DNA of 64,000 bases from UBA1926 sp036732005 (GTDB lineage: Bacteria > Planctomycetota > Phycisphaerae > Phycisphaerales > UBA1924): assembly GCA_036732005.1 (NCBI GenBank), contig DAINDF010000012.1, forward strand, positions 23,296 through 87,295, in the 5' to 3' direction. This document shows, piece by piece, positions 48,618-57,760 of this stretch. Below the pieces are notes generated by a model. That model did no database searches. It saw only the letters and a program-made list of their open reading frames with translations, and was not told the origin of the DNA. The first letter of the stretch is position 1. Each line of letters begins with the position of its first letter. A program made the translations under genes and the position numbers.

Positions 48618-49868
48618 ATGCCTCCAGATTCAAAGTTGGCTTTGATGCACCGGGATCGCTTCTCGGACGACTGCCCGGGTCGTCTGGTCCCCGCCACGCT
48701 GTTGCGCCGGCGGGCCTCGCCGTCGGGCGTGATGGAAACCGAGCCCCTCCCGACGCTGGCTTTCGTGCCGGATCCGCTGCCGCCGAAACTCGATTGGCGC
48801 GGTCTGAAGGCGGATCTGTTCGACGAACTCACCGCCGCGACCGCGGCGTTGGCGCGCGTCAACGGGCTGGTCTCGCTCGCCCCCAGCGCTGTCATGCTCC
48901 GGCATGCGTTGTGGCTCCGTGAGGCCAAGTTCTCCTCCGCCATCGAGAACATCCACACCACCGCGCTCGACATGGTGCTGGCTCAGGACAACAAGCCCCG
49001 CGGAAAGGACAACAAGGGGCTCGAGGCCTTGAACGCCATGAAGGCCGTGCGCCACGCCCTGGGCTCGGACCTGCCGTTCTCCTCCCGCCTCATCCGCGAG
49101 ATGCACCGTGTGCTCCTTCAGGGGACGCGCGGCGAGCGCGAGCGCCCCGGCGAGTACCGGGATGTCCAGGCGTACATCGGGCCGGAGGACGCTCCCGATC
49201 AGGCGAGGTTTGTCCCGCCACCCCCGGGGAAGATGCCCGACCAGGTCGAGTCGTGCATGGCCCAGCTCGAGCGTTTCGCGAACGCCGCCCACCCGGAGAT
49301 CCCCGACCTCGTCGCGGTGGCGATGATCCACTACCAGTTCGAGGCGATCCACCCGTTCCGCGACGGGAACGGGCGGGTGGGTCGGGCGCTGATCCTCCAC
49401 CAGTTGTGTCGGAGAGGGCTGCTCGAACTCCCGGTCGTCTTCGTCAGCGGCTATCTCCAGGCGCACAAGCAGTCGTATGTGGACCGGTTGTTCGCGGTCA
49501 GCGCCGACGGAGACTGGATGGGCTGGGTCCGGTTCTTTGTCGACGCGGTCGCCACCCAGGCGGCCCAGACACGGGTGCTCGCCGAGCGACTGGTGGCGCT
49601 CCATCGTCGGTACACCGAGGCGGTGCGGGCGGACGGCGGGCCGGCCCGCCTGCTCCGGCTCATCGACTCCCTGTTCGAGTGGCCGGTGGTGAACGCCCGC
49701 AGTGTCGCCGCCCTGCTCGGTATCACCGATCCAACGGCGAGAAGCGACATCTCGAAGCTCGAGAATCTGGGGATCCTCACGCTCACGGAAGAGGTGACCT
49801 ACGGCAAGGCCTGGTATCCGCCGGGGATCCTCGCGATCATCGAGGCGCCGGCGGAGCAACTTGTCTAG
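48618..49868 (+). CDS. Fic family AMPylator-type protein with winged-helix C-terminus
   Basis: A 416-residue Fic protein. The catalytic motif HPFRDGNGRVGR places the histidine at 245; Fic enzymes transfer AMP from ATP to target side chains. An N-terminal inhibitory-helix motif SxxxEN is present (S106, E110, N111 in SSAIENI), as in class II Fic proteins whose glutamate blocks productive ATP binding. The C-terminal ~75 residues form a winged-helix (VVNARSVAALLGITDPTARS, then DISKLENLGIL), so it may bind DNA. No antitoxin gene is adjacent. It converges with ppc. Confidence 0.93.
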   Translation: MPPDSKLALMHRDRFSDDCPGRLVPATLLRRRASPSGVMETEPLPTLAFVPDPLPPKLDWRGLKADLFDELTAATAALARVNGLVSLAPSAVMLRHALWLREAKFSSAIENIHTTALDMVLAQDNKPRGKDNKGLEALNAMKAVRHALGSDLPFSSRLIREMHRVLLQGTRGERERPGEYRDVQAYIGPEDAPDQARFVPPPPGKMPDQVESCMAQLERFANAAHPEIPDLVAVAMIHYQFEAIHPFRDGNGRVGRALILHQLCRRGLLELPVVFVSGYLQAHKQSYVDRLFAVSADGDWMGWVRFFVDAVATQAAQTRVLAERLVALHRRYTEAVRADGGPARLLRLIDSLFEWPVVNARSVAALLGITDPTARSDISKLENLGILTLTEEVTYGKAWYPPGILAIIEAPAEQLV

Positions 49869-49889
49869 GCGTCGCGGAACTCGCCAGCC

Positions 49890-52613
49890 TCACCCCGTCG
49901 ACTGCATCCCCGCCGCGATGCCGTTCACGCTCGCCTGAAGCAGCGGCGTCAGCCGGGCCCGGTCCGCCTCGCTCCCCCGCCGGGCCCGCGACAGCAGCTC
50001 GATCTGGATCAGGTTGAGCACATCGGTCCAGGGGTTGCGGCGTTCGATCGTTCGCTCGATCGCCCGGGCGTGCGTGAGCAGCGTCGGGCGGCCCGTGATC
50101 GCGAGCACGCCCGCGCGGGCCGCGGCGAACTCCGACTCGATCTCGGGCCAGACCCGGTCCCCACCCTCCGCGGCGAGGGCGTACCGCCTCGCGATCGGCA
50201 GCCTCGCCCGGGCCATCTCCTGCATCGCGTTGTCCATCACGGTCTCGAAGAACCCGCCCCGCTCGAAGTCCTCGGCGATCAGGGCCCGCTCGCCCTCGCC
50301 GAGCGACCCGAGCGCGGCCCCGAGCCCGAACCACCCGGGCACGAGGGCGCGGATCTGGATCCACGAGAACACCCAGGGGATCGCCCGGAGGTTGTCGAAC
50401 GACATCGACCCGCCCCCGGCCCGCGAGACGGGCCGGCTGGCGATCGGCAGCCCCGCGATGCTCGCGATCGGGGTCGCGTCGAGGAACCAGGGCCAGAACG
50501 CGGGGGCGTCGATCAGTCCGCGGTAGGCCTTCATCGATCGCTCCGCCATCGCGCGGTACACGCGGCGGAGCTCCGCGGGCAGCGGGGCCGCGTCGCGGCG
50601 TGCGTCGACGAGCACCGCGGCGTGGACGATCTGCTCGAGGTGCCGCCGGGCAATCTCGGGCAGGGCGTAGCGGAAGGAGATCACCTCGCCCTGCTCGGTG
50701 AAGCGGATCCGCCCGGTCCGCGCCGCGGGCGGGGTCGCGAGGATCGCCCGCCCCGCGCGTCCGCCGCCCCGCCCGACCGTCCCCCCGCGCCCGTGGAAGA
50801 ACCGCAGCGCGACGCCCCGCGCGCGCACGGCCTCGGCGATCCGCTGCTGGGCCTCGTGCAGCGAGACATTCGCCATGAGGAACCCGCCGTCCTTGTTCGA
50901 GTCCGAGTAGCCCAGCATGATCTCCTGCGAGGGCTCGCCGGGCAGCGCGTCGAGGTGGGCCCGGTACGCGGGGTGGTCGAGGATCGCCCCCGTCAGCCCC
51001 GGCCCGCGCTCGAGGTCGTCGATCGTCTCGAACAGCGGCACGATGTGCAGCAGGCTCCGCGCCGGGGCCCCGTGGGCGGCCGGGTGGTGCAGCCCCGCCT
51101 CCTTCATCAGCAGCAGCACCTCGAGCATGTCGCTCACGCTGTCGGTCATCGAGATGACATACGAGCGGACCGACTCCGGCTCGCGCGTCGCCGCGTCGCG
51201 CACGATCTCCAGCGTCGCCAGCACCTCCGCCGTCTGCTCGCTCAACGCCGCGCCGAGCGGCCTGAGCGGCCTGGGCGAACGCAGCTCCGACTCGAGCACC
51301 GAAAGCCGCGCCGCCTCGTCCATCGACGCGTACCCGTCCGTCACCCCGCCCGCGGCGAGGAGCTCGGCGACCGCCTCGGCGTGCACGCGGCTGTGCTGGC
51401 GGATGTCCAGCGTCGCGAGGTGGAGCCCGAACACCCGGGCCCGGACGATCGCCCCGGCCAGGGGCCCGCTCTCCGCCGCGTCGCGCAGGCCCATCGCCCG
51501 CAGCGACCGCCTCAGGAGCAGCAGGTCGTCGAGCAGCCGGGCGCCGTTGTACGAAGGGTCGTGGTCGAGCAGGGCCCGCATCTGCCGCAGGCGGTAGCGG
51601 AACGGCTCGAACCGGAGCAATTCCTCCGTCCGCGGGGCGATCCACCCCGGGGGGAGGCGGGGCCCGTCCGCCTCGATCCGCGCGAGCAACTCGGCCGGCT
51701 CGGGCGCGCGCCGCGTGGAGACGCTCAGCGACTGCCGCAGCCCCTCGAGCTCATCGCGCCAGAGCTCGACGGCGGTCTCCCGGAGCGTCCGCAGCGTCTG
51801 CCCCGTCACCGCGTGGGTGACATTCGGGTTCCCGTCGCGGTCGCCCCCGATCCAGGACCGGTAGCGCAGCAGCGGGGGGAGGTCGGCCTGCACGACCGCG
51901 TCGGCGCCGGCTCCCCAGGTCGCCCTCGCGGCGGCGGCGATGTCGGCCATCAGCCGCGGCACGGTCTGCCAGATCGAGGTGCGAAGGAAGTACAGCCCGT
52001 TGCGGACCTCGTCCGGAACATCCAGCCGCCGCGCGCGCACATCGTCGGTCACGAGCAGCAGCGAGATCGTCCGGCGCAGGCGCTCCTCGAGCTCGCCCCG
52101 CTCGCGGGCGAGCAGATCATCGCGGCGGAGGGCCGTCACGCACCGGGCCACCTCCAGCTGCTTGTCCAGGATCGTGCGGCGCCTCGCCTCGGTGGGGTGG
52201 GCGGTCAGCGTGGGCTGGATGTCGAGCCGGCCCAGCAACTCCCCCGTGCGCGCGGCGTCGAGGCCGTCGGCCCGCAGGCGCACGAACGCGTCTTCGATCG
52301 ACTCGGTCCGCGGCGCGTCCGCGGTCGCCGCCGACTCGCGCGTCCGGTTGATCTGCGCGATCGAGAGCTGCTCGGCCTTGTTGAGCAGATGGAACCGGAC
52401 CGTCACGACGCGCAGGATCTCCGCGATCTCGCCCTCGCCCAGCCCGCGGATGCGCTCGACGGCGGCCTCCCGGCTCGGATGGTCGATCGCGTCGCCCGCG
52501 TCGGCGCACAACGCGTGCAACTCGCCCGCGATCCAGGACGATTCGGCGAGCGGACCGCCGGCGATCGCGTCGGAGAGCGCCGCCTCGAGCACGAGCTGAT
52601 CGGGTGTGGGCAT
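49890..52613 (-). CDS. ppc: Phosphoenolpyruvate carboxylase
   Basis: A 907-residue cytoplasmic enzyme that carboxylates PEP to oxaloacetate, replenishing the TCA cycle. Signature motifs: LTAHPTEARRRT with the catalytic histidine, YRSWIGGDRDGNPNVT, and FHGRGGTVGRGGGRAG. The C-terminus QSTG is near the usual QNTG. The length is typical for the bacterial enzyme. It lies 28 bases downstream of ubiX on the same strand, so the two are probably cotranscribed. Confidence 0.97.
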   Translation of the reverse strand: MPTPDQLVLEAALSDAIAGGPLAESSWIAGELHALCADAGDAIDHPSREAAVERIRGLGEGEIAEILRVVTVRFHLLNKAEQLSIAQINRTRESAATADAPRTESIEDAFVRLRADGLDAARTGELLGRLDIQPTLTAHPTEARRRTILDKQLEVARCVTALRRDDLLARERGELEERLRRTISLLLVTDDVRARRLDVPDEVRNGLYFLRTSIWQTVPRLMADIAAAARATWGAGADAVVQADLPPLLRYRSWIGGDRDGNPNVTHAVTGQTLRTLRETAVELWRDELEGLRQSLSVSTRRAPEPAELLARIEADGPRLPPGWIAPRTEELLRFEPFRYRLRQMRALLDHDPSYNGARLLDDLLLLRRSLRAMGLRDAAESGPLAGAIVRARVFGLHLATLDIRQHSRVHAEAVAELLAAGGVTDGYASMDEAARLSVLESELRSPRPLRPLGAALSEQTAEVLATLEIVRDAATREPESVRSYVISMTDSVSDMLEVLLLMKEAGLHHPAAHGAPARSLLHIVPLFETIDDLERGPGLTGAILDHPAYRAHLDALPGEPSQEIMLGYSDSNKDGGFLMANVSLHEAQQRIAEAVRARGVALRFFHGRGGTVGRGGGRAGRAILATPPAARTGRIRFTEQGEVISFRYALPEIARRHLEQIVHAAVLVDARRDAAPLPAELRRVYRAMAERSMKAYRGLIDAPAFWPWFLDATPIASIAGLPIASRPVSRAGGGSMSFDNLRAIPWVFSWIQIRALVPGWFGLGAALGSLGEGERALIAEDFERGGFFETVMDNAMQEMARARLPIARRYALAAEGGDRVWPEIESEFAAARAGVLAITGRPTLLTHARAIERTIERRNPWTDVLNLIQIELLSRARRGSEADRARLTPLLQASVNGIAAGMQSTG

Positions 52614-52641
52614 GCGGGGATCGTTGGCGCGCCCGCGCCGG

Positions 52642-53325
52642 TCAGCCGGGGGTCGTCCCCGTCCACCGCGTCTTGAGGTCGTGCCGGACGCCCAGCAGGT
52701 CGAGGATCTTGCCCACCGTGAAATCGACGATCTCGTAGACGGTGGTCGGCAGGAGATAGAACCCCGGGTTGGGGCTGCACAGGGTCGCGCCGGCGAGGGC
52801 GAGCGTGCGCATGTTCTCGATGTTGATGAGGTTCAGAGGCATCTCGCGGTGGCAGACGATCAGCGGGCGCCGCTCCTTGAGCGTGACCATCGCCGCCCGT
52901 GTGAGCAGGTTCGAGCCCGCCCCGGTCGCCATCGCCCCGAGGCTGGTGCTGCTGCACGGGACCACGACCATCCCGTCGTGCAGGAAACTCCCCGAGGCGA
53001 TCACCGCGCCGACATCCTTGTTCGGGTGCACCACCAGCCGAGAGGCGAGCACGCCGGCGACAAGGTCCCCGGCCGCGGCGAGGTTGGGGCACAACTGCCC
53101 GAGTTCGGGCCTTTTCACGCCGAGTTCGTCGAACAACAGACGCTGCCCGTACTCGCTGACGACAAGGTGGACCTCCGCCCCGGAGAGGAGGAGTTGCTCG
53201 AGTGTGCGCACGGCGTAGGCCGCGCCGGAGGCCCCGGATACCCCGAGCACGAAGCGGCGGCCGCTGGCGGGCGGGGGCTCTCGCGGCGTCGGGGCGCGGG
53301 GGGTCATCAGGTCGGGGTTCGGCAT
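52642..53325 (-). CDS. ubiX: Flavin prenyltransferase UbiX
   Basis: A 227-residue enzyme that prenylates FMN to make the cofactor of UbiD-type decarboxylases. FVLGVSGASGAAYAVRTLEQ is the flavin-binding signature, followed by VVVPCSSTSLGAMATG and REMPLNLINIENM. No ubiD is adjacent. I choose the ATG at 53325; a GTG at 53364 would add 13 residues. The Shine-Dalgarno is weak. It likely heads an operon with ppc, an unusual pairing. Confidence 0.93.
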   Translation of the reverse strand: MPNPDLMTPRAPTPREPPPASGRRFVLGVSGASGAAYAVRTLEQLLLSGAEVHLVVSEYGQRLLFDELGVKRPELGQLCPNLAAAGDLVAGVLASRLVVHPNKDVGAVIASGSFLHDGMVVVPCSSTSLGAMATGAGSNLLTRAAMVTLKERRPLIVCHREMPLNLINIENMRTLALAGATLCSPNPGFYLLPTTVYEIVDFTVGKILDLLGVRHDLKTRWTGTTPG

Positions 53326-53464
53326 GGGGTATTCTCGCACCCCGCGCGGGCCGGGGCGGGTCACTCCCGGGTTCGGCGGACGGGGCGGGCCGGATGCCCC
53401 GGCGAGGGCCGTGAGATCGCCGGCGTATCCTCAAGGGTTGTCGCAACGCCGAAAGGAGCCCAGG

Positions 53465-54019
53465 ATGGCCCGTTCCCGGACGCCGCTCGCCTTGATCGCC
53501 CTCGCCGCCGCCCCGTGGGTCGCGGGCCTGACCGGGTGCGTGGGCTACACGACCTACCCCCCCGCCAACTGGCAGCTCGCCGGGGACGACATCAACGGGC
53601 CCCCCGCCGACGAGATCATGATCGAATCGCTCCGTTGGGCGATCGACCGGTATCCGCCCGCGGGCGCGGGGGACATCGCGATCAACCTGCCCGAGGGCGT
53701 GCACGACCGTTCATACGGCGTGATCGTGGGGCGGGTCGGGGGCGACGCCGTGCCGATGGAGCGCGGGCGGGAGCACCTGCCGACCTACCACATCACGCGG
53801 CTCTGGGTGCGGGGGGACAAGGCGGAGGTCGATGTCATCCGCCCGGTTGAGGAACTCGGGCCCTCCCCGACCGGGGAGCCGATCGTGCAGGCCCTGACGG
53901 TCCGCCTCGAGGGGGGGATGCGGCAGTGGCGCGTGGTGCGGTCGCGGCCCTGGGTGCTGGGTACGGACGAGATCCCGCCGCTGCACTACCGGGGCGACGG
54001 ATCCGGGGAGCAGCCGTGA
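53465..54019 (+). CDS. Predicted lipoprotein of unknown function
   Basis: A 184-residue protein with a lipoprotein signal (MARSRTPLALIALAAAPWVA, then GLTGC; lipobox LTGC). The mature protein has a conserved-looking beta-rich body (YHITRLWVRGDKAEVDVIRP), but no family I can name. AAAGGAG precedes the ATG, and TATCCT near 53427 is a plausible -10. Its stop overlaps an alternative GTG start of pyrB. Confidence 0.82.
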   Translation: MARSRTPLALIALAAAPWVAGLTGCVGYTTYPPANWQLAGDDINGPPADEIMIESLRWAIDRYPPAGAGDIAINLPEGVHDRSYGVIVGRVGGDAVPMERGREHLPTYHITRLWVRGDKAEVDVIRPVEELGPSPTGEPIVQALTVRLEGGMRQWRVVRSRPWVLGTDEIPPLHYRGDGSGEQP

Positions 54020-54050
54020 CCGCGCTGGCCTCGGGGCGACCGCCCGGGGA

Positions 54051-54056
54051 TACACT
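54051..54056 (+). promoter_or_regulatory. Candidate -10 box for pyrB (leaderless)
   Basis: TACACT ends seven bases before the pyrB ATG at 54064. It supports this start over the upstream GTG at 54016. Confidence 0.35.
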
Positions 54057-54063
54057 CGGCGCG

Positions 54064-55014
54064 ATGCCCGCGCGATCGCGTCATCTGCTGCAACTCAAGG
54101 GGATGGACGCCGCCGAGATGCGGGCGATCCTCACCCGTGCCGGCGCGATCATGGACGGGGCCCAGCCCGGGCGGCCGCTCGCGGGGCGGACGGTGGCGAC
54201 GGTCTTCATCGAGGACTCGACCCGGACGCGGACGAGCTTCTCGCTCGCCGCCAGGCGGCTCGGGGCCGAGGCGATCGACCTCTCGGGCGCGGGCACCTCG
54301 CTGAGCAAGGGCGAATCGCTGAGCGACACGGCGCGCACGATCGAGGCGATGGGCGTGGACGCGATCGTCGTGAGGGCCAAGCAGGCGGGCGCGCCCCACC
54401 TGATGGCCCGGGCGGTGCGGTGCAGCATCCTCAACGCGGGCGACGGGCGGCACGAGCACCCGACCCAGGGCCTGCTGGATGTGCTGGCGCTGGCCCGCGC
54501 CAAGGGACGCACCGGCGCGTTCGACCTGACCGGGCTCACCGTCGCGATCGTGGGCGATGTCGTTTCGAGCCGGGTGGCGCGGTCCGATGTCGCGGCGATG
54601 ACGGCGCTCGGGGCCGAGGTGCTGCTGGTCGGCCCGCCCTTCCAGGCGCCCAGGTCGCTGGCGATCCTCGGCGCGCGGGTCGAGCGCGACCTCGACGCGG
54701 TGCTGGGGCGGGTCGACGCGGTGCAGATGCTCCGTGTGCAGTTCGAGCGGCACGGGGGGCGGGGCATCGCCTCGCGGCGTGAGTACCGCGCGGGTTACGC
54801 CCTCACCACCGACCGGGCCCGCCGCATGCGCCCCGACGCGGTCATCATGCACCCCGGGCCCATGAACCGCGGCATGGAGATCGACGACGCGGTCGCGGAT
54901 GGGGACGGCGTGGACTCGCCCCGATCGATCGTGCTCGACCAGGTCGCGTGCGGCGTGGCGGTGCGGATGGCGGTGCTGGAACGGCTGCTCGCGACGGCGG
55001 AGGGCGGGGCGTGA
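54064..55014 (+). CDS. pyrB: Aspartate carbamoyltransferase catalytic subunit
   Basis: A 316-residue enzyme of pyrimidine synthesis joining carbamoyl phosphate to aspartate. Carbamoyl phosphate binding motif EDSTRTRTSF, then HEHPTQGLLDVLAL, and MHPGPMNRGMEI, are diagnostic. The ATG at 54064 gives the usual short N-terminus. The GTG at 54016, preceded by GGGGAG and overlapping the previous stop, is an alternative adding 16 residues. The stop overlaps the gmk start. Confidence 0.95.
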   Translation: MPARSRHLLQLKGMDAAEMRAILTRAGAIMDGAQPGRPLAGRTVATVFIEDSTRTRTSFSLAARRLGAEAIDLSGAGTSLSKGESLSDTARTIEAMGVDAIVVRAKQAGAPHLMARAVRCSILNAGDGRHEHPTQGLLDVLALARAKGRTGAFDLTGLTVAIVGDVVSSRVARSDVAAMTALGAEVLLVGPPFQAPRSLAILGARVERDLDAVLGRVDAVQMLRVQFERHGGRGIASRREYRAGYALTTDRARRMRPDAVIMHPGPMNRGMEIDDAVADGDGVDSPRSIVLDQVACGVAVRMAVLERLLATAEGGA

Positions 55015-55583
55015 GCGGGCTGCTGGTGATCTTCAGCGGCCCGAGCGGCGTGGGGAAGACGACGATCACGCGCGCCGTCATCGACCGCATCCCCGACGCC
55101 GAGTTGAGCGTCAGCGCCACCACCCGGGCCCAGCGCCCGGGCGAGCGGGAGGGCGTGGATTACTTCTTCGTCACGCCCGAGCGGTTCGCGCAGATGGAAG
55201 ACAAGGGAGAGATGCTCGAGACCGCCGAGGTGTTCGGCAAGCGCTACGGCACGCCGGCGGCGTGGGTCGGGCAGCGCCTCGCGGCGGGGCGCGTCGTGGT
55301 GCTCGAGATCGATGTCCAGGGCGCGGTGCAGGTCAAGGCGAAGTGCCCCGAGGCCGTGGGGATCTTCATCCTGCCCCCGGGCGAGGATGAACTGCTCGAG
55401 CGGCTCCGCCGGCGCGCCCGCGAGGACGAGGCCGCGATCCAGCGCCGGTTCGCGGAGGCGAAACGCGAGATCGCCGAGGCCCACCAGAGCGGGGCCTACG
55501 ACGCCTTCATCGTCAACGAGAACCTCGACGCGGCGATCGAGCGGGCGATCGAGGCCGTCGAGACCCGCCGCGCGGCGACCTGA
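55011..55583 (+). CDS. gmk: Guanylate kinase
   Basis: A 190-residue kinase converting GMP to GDP with ATP. The P-loop FSGPSGVGKTTI, the GMP-binding SVSATTRAQRPGEREGVDYF, and EIDVQGAVQVK are all present. The GTG start at 55011 overlaps the pyrB TGA, giving a translationally coupled pyrimidine/purine nucleotide pair. The length is slightly under the E. coli enzyme, as is common. Confidence 0.96.
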   Translation: MSGLLVIFSGPSGVGKTTITRAVIDRIPDAELSVSATTRAQRPGEREGVDYFFVTPERFAQMEDKGEMLETAEVFGKRYGTPAAWVGQRLAAGRVVVLEIDVQGAVQVKAKCPEAVGIFILPPGEDELLERLRRRAREDEAAIQRRFAEAKREIAEAHQSGAYDAFIVNENLDAAIERAIEAVETRRAAT

Positions 55584-55599
55584 GCCCGGCGCCGTCCGC

Positions 55600-55812
55600 T
55601 TACCCGCGCGAACCGCAGTCGATGATGTTCGATCGCAGGTCCGGGATGGGGAGCACCATCCCGCGGTAGCGCTCGCCGCAGAAGGCGCAGGCGACGCTCA
55701 CGGCACTGGGGTCGCCCGGGCAGATCAGGATCGGGAGCGGGGCCCGGCAGGACACGCAGGGCGTTGGTCCATGACGACCGTCGTCATCGGGTTGGTGATC
55801 CGGATTGTCCAC
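55600..55812 (-). CDS. Small zinc-ribbon-like protein
   Basis: A 70-residue protein with two CxxC pairs (CVSCRAP and CAFCGERYRGMV), spaced like a zinc ribbon. I start at the GTG at 55812 because AAGGGAG lies about eight bases upstream. Longer starts to 55881 have no ribosome site. Its stop lies 16 bases from the convergent gmk stop. No family name is secure. Confidence 0.6.
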   Translation of the reverse strand: MDNPDHQPDDDGRHGPTPCVSCRAPLPILICPGDPSAVSVACAFCGERYRGMVLPIPDLRSNIIDCGSRG

Positions 55813-55950
55813 GGCGAGGCTCCCTTGAACAAGGTCCCAGAGGAGGGCGACCATCATCGCGTGGGCAATTCGAGATTTCAAGGGGCAATTATGAAAGACT
55901 GGGGGCGCCGAAACAGTTTCGGGATTCCGCCGGGCGGACAGCCTGCGAAC

Positions 55951-57705
55951 TCAAAGCCCGCGCAGCATCCCCGTCTGCGGGCCGCCGTCGGTCGCCGAGG
56001 GGTCGGCCTTCTGGTCGAGGTCGGCGGGGATGAAGACGCGGAAGGCCGCGCCCTTGCCCTCGGCCGACTCGACGCGGATGCGCCCGCTGTGGTCGTTGAC
56101 GATGCGTCGCGTCACGGCGAGCCCAAGGCCTGTTCCCTTCAGGCCCTTGGTCGTGTGGAAGGGCTCGAAGACCCAGTTGATCTTGCTCTTGGGGATGCCG
56201 GGCCCGTTGTCGATGACGCTGATCTCGAGGAGTGGGCGGGCGAGCTTCACCCTCTCTTGAGAGGGTTCGTGATAACGCACCCGGACCGAGATCGCGCCCG
56301 TCTCGGGCTCGACCGCCTCGATCGCGTTGGTGATCAGGTTCATCAGCGCCTGGTGCATCAGGTTCTGGTCCAGCGGCACCGGGGGCATCTCGGGGTCGAC
56401 ATCGAGGAGGAGCGCGACCTTCTTCTCGGCGCAGGCGGTCGCGACAAGTTCCTGGCACTCGCGCAGCAGCCGTCCCATGTTGGTCGCCTCGAGTTCGAGG
56501 TGCCTGGGCCTGCTGAAGGCGAGCATGTTCATCGTCAGCGTGACGATGCGGTCGAGGTTGCGTTTCTGGATCTCCCACCCGCCGGTGGCGACCTTGATGT
56601 CCCCCTTCTTGAGGCCCATCTCGACGACATCGGCGCCGCCGCGCAGGCCCTGGAGGATGTTCTTGATCGAGTGGCTCAGGCTCGCGACGGTCTCCCCGAT
56701 CGCGGCGAGGCGCTCGGTGTGCAGGCGCCGGGCCGTCTGCTCGGCGTTGGCGAGCGCGAGGGCGGTGTGCGCGCCGATCGCGTTCATCAGCGCCAACTGC
56801 TCGGGGGTGAAGGTGTAGTTTGCGATCGATGAGTCGATGTAGATCGCCCCGAAGGTGCGGTCGCCGAAGGAGACGGGCGAGCAGATCGCGCTGCGGATGT
56901 TGTACCGGGCGACCGAGTCGCCCGCCTGGAAGCGGGGGTCGGCCTGGGCGTTCGAGGAGAGGATGCCCTCGCCCTCGCGCACGCAGTGGATCAGGATCGT
57001 CTTGCTCACCTGGATGGTCTTGTCGTCGTCGTCGGGCGGGAGCGTCGCGTACTTGACCACCGCGGGCGTCATGTCGATGCCCACCAGGGGGATGTCACCC
57101 GTCGCGGGGATCTCGGGCTCGTCCTTCAGCTGCGCCTTGCTCCGGGCCCGGTCGAGCAGCATGACCACGCCCCGCTCGGGCTCGAACTCGTTGAACACCA
57201 GCTCCATAACCTCGTTGAGCAGCTCCTGCCGGTCGAGAAGTCGGCTGGTGATCGTCGTCAACTGGTAGATCACCCGCAGGTGGTCCACCGCCGCCCGGCT
57301 GGGCTCGGGCTCGGCGAGGATCACCGAGTCCTCGTTGGCCGCGAGGCGGTGCTCGACCTCGCTGTCGAGGCGGTCGTCGCCCACGAGCTCGACGGTGTTG
57401 ACGCGCTGCGTCTCGGCCTCGCCCACGAGCAGCACGGTCGACCCGACGCGGATCAGGTCCCCGTCCTTGAGCCTGGTCCTCCCCGTGATCTCGACCCCGT
57501 TGACATAGGTGTGGTTCTGGCTCGACAGGTCGCGCACGAACCACCGGCCCCCGTCCGGCGTGAGCTCCGCGTGCCGCCGGCTCACCGTCGTGTCGCTGAT
57601 CGGCAACGCCTCGCTCGACCGCCCGATCAACTGCGGCTCGTTCGCGGGGACGAGGAAGGTCTTGCCCGCGTCGGGGCCTTCCAGGATGGAGAGCTGGAGC
57701 ACCAC
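55951..57705 (-). CDS. FHA-GAF sensor histidine kinase
   Basis: A 584-residue cytoplasmic histidine kinase. Residues 1-100 are an FHA phosphothreonine-binding domain (IGRSSEALPISDTTVSRRHA). Roughly 150-320 form a GAF domain, and the phosphoacceptor is H345 in ASLSHSIKNIL. The ATPase domain has MNLITNAIEAVEP, DNGPGIP and GTGLGLAVTRRIV. No membrane segment is present. It lies 55 bases after a Ser/Thr kinase gene on the same strand, and its FHA domain could read that kinase's phosphothreonines. The start GTG is preceded by TACAAT six bases upstream. Confidence 0.92.
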   Translation of the reverse strand: MVLQLSILEGPDAGKTFLVPANEPQLIGRSSEALPISDTTVSRRHAELTPDGGRWFVRDLSSQNHTYVNGVEITGRTRLKDGDLIRVGSTVLLVGEAETQRVNTVELVGDDRLDSEVEHRLAANEDSVILAEPEPSRAAVDHLRVIYQLTTITSRLLDRQELLNEVMELVFNEFEPERGVVMLLDRARSKAQLKDEPEIPATGDIPLVGIDMTPAVVKYATLPPDDDDKTIQVSKTILIHCVREGEGILSSNAQADPRFQAGDSVARYNIRSAICSPVSFGDRTFGAIYIDSSIANYTFTPEQLALMNAIGAHTALALANAEQTARRLHTERLAAIGETVASLSHSIKNILQGLRGGADVVEMGLKKGDIKVATGGWEIQKRNLDRIVTLTMNMLAFSRPRHLELEATNMGRLLRECQELVATACAEKKVALLLDVDPEMPPVPLDQNLMHQALMNLITNAIEAVEPETGAISVRVRYHEPSQERVKLARPLLEISVIDNGPGIPKSKINWVFEPFHTTKGLKGTGLGLAVTRRIVNDHSGRIRVESAEGKGAAFRVFIPADLDQKADPSATDGGPQTGMLRGL

Positions 57706-57711
57706 GGGGCG

Positions 57712-57717
57712 ATTGTA
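57712..57717 (-). promoter_or_regulatory. Candidate -10 box for the FHA kinase (leaderless)
   Basis: On the minus strand TACAAT lies exactly six bases before the GTG start at 57705, and no Shine-Dalgarno is present. It suggests a separate leaderless promoter inside the kinase pair. Confidence 0.45.
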
Positions 57718-57760
57718 CGACAGGCCGGGCTTTGCACCCGAACCAGACTGAGCCCCCTGT

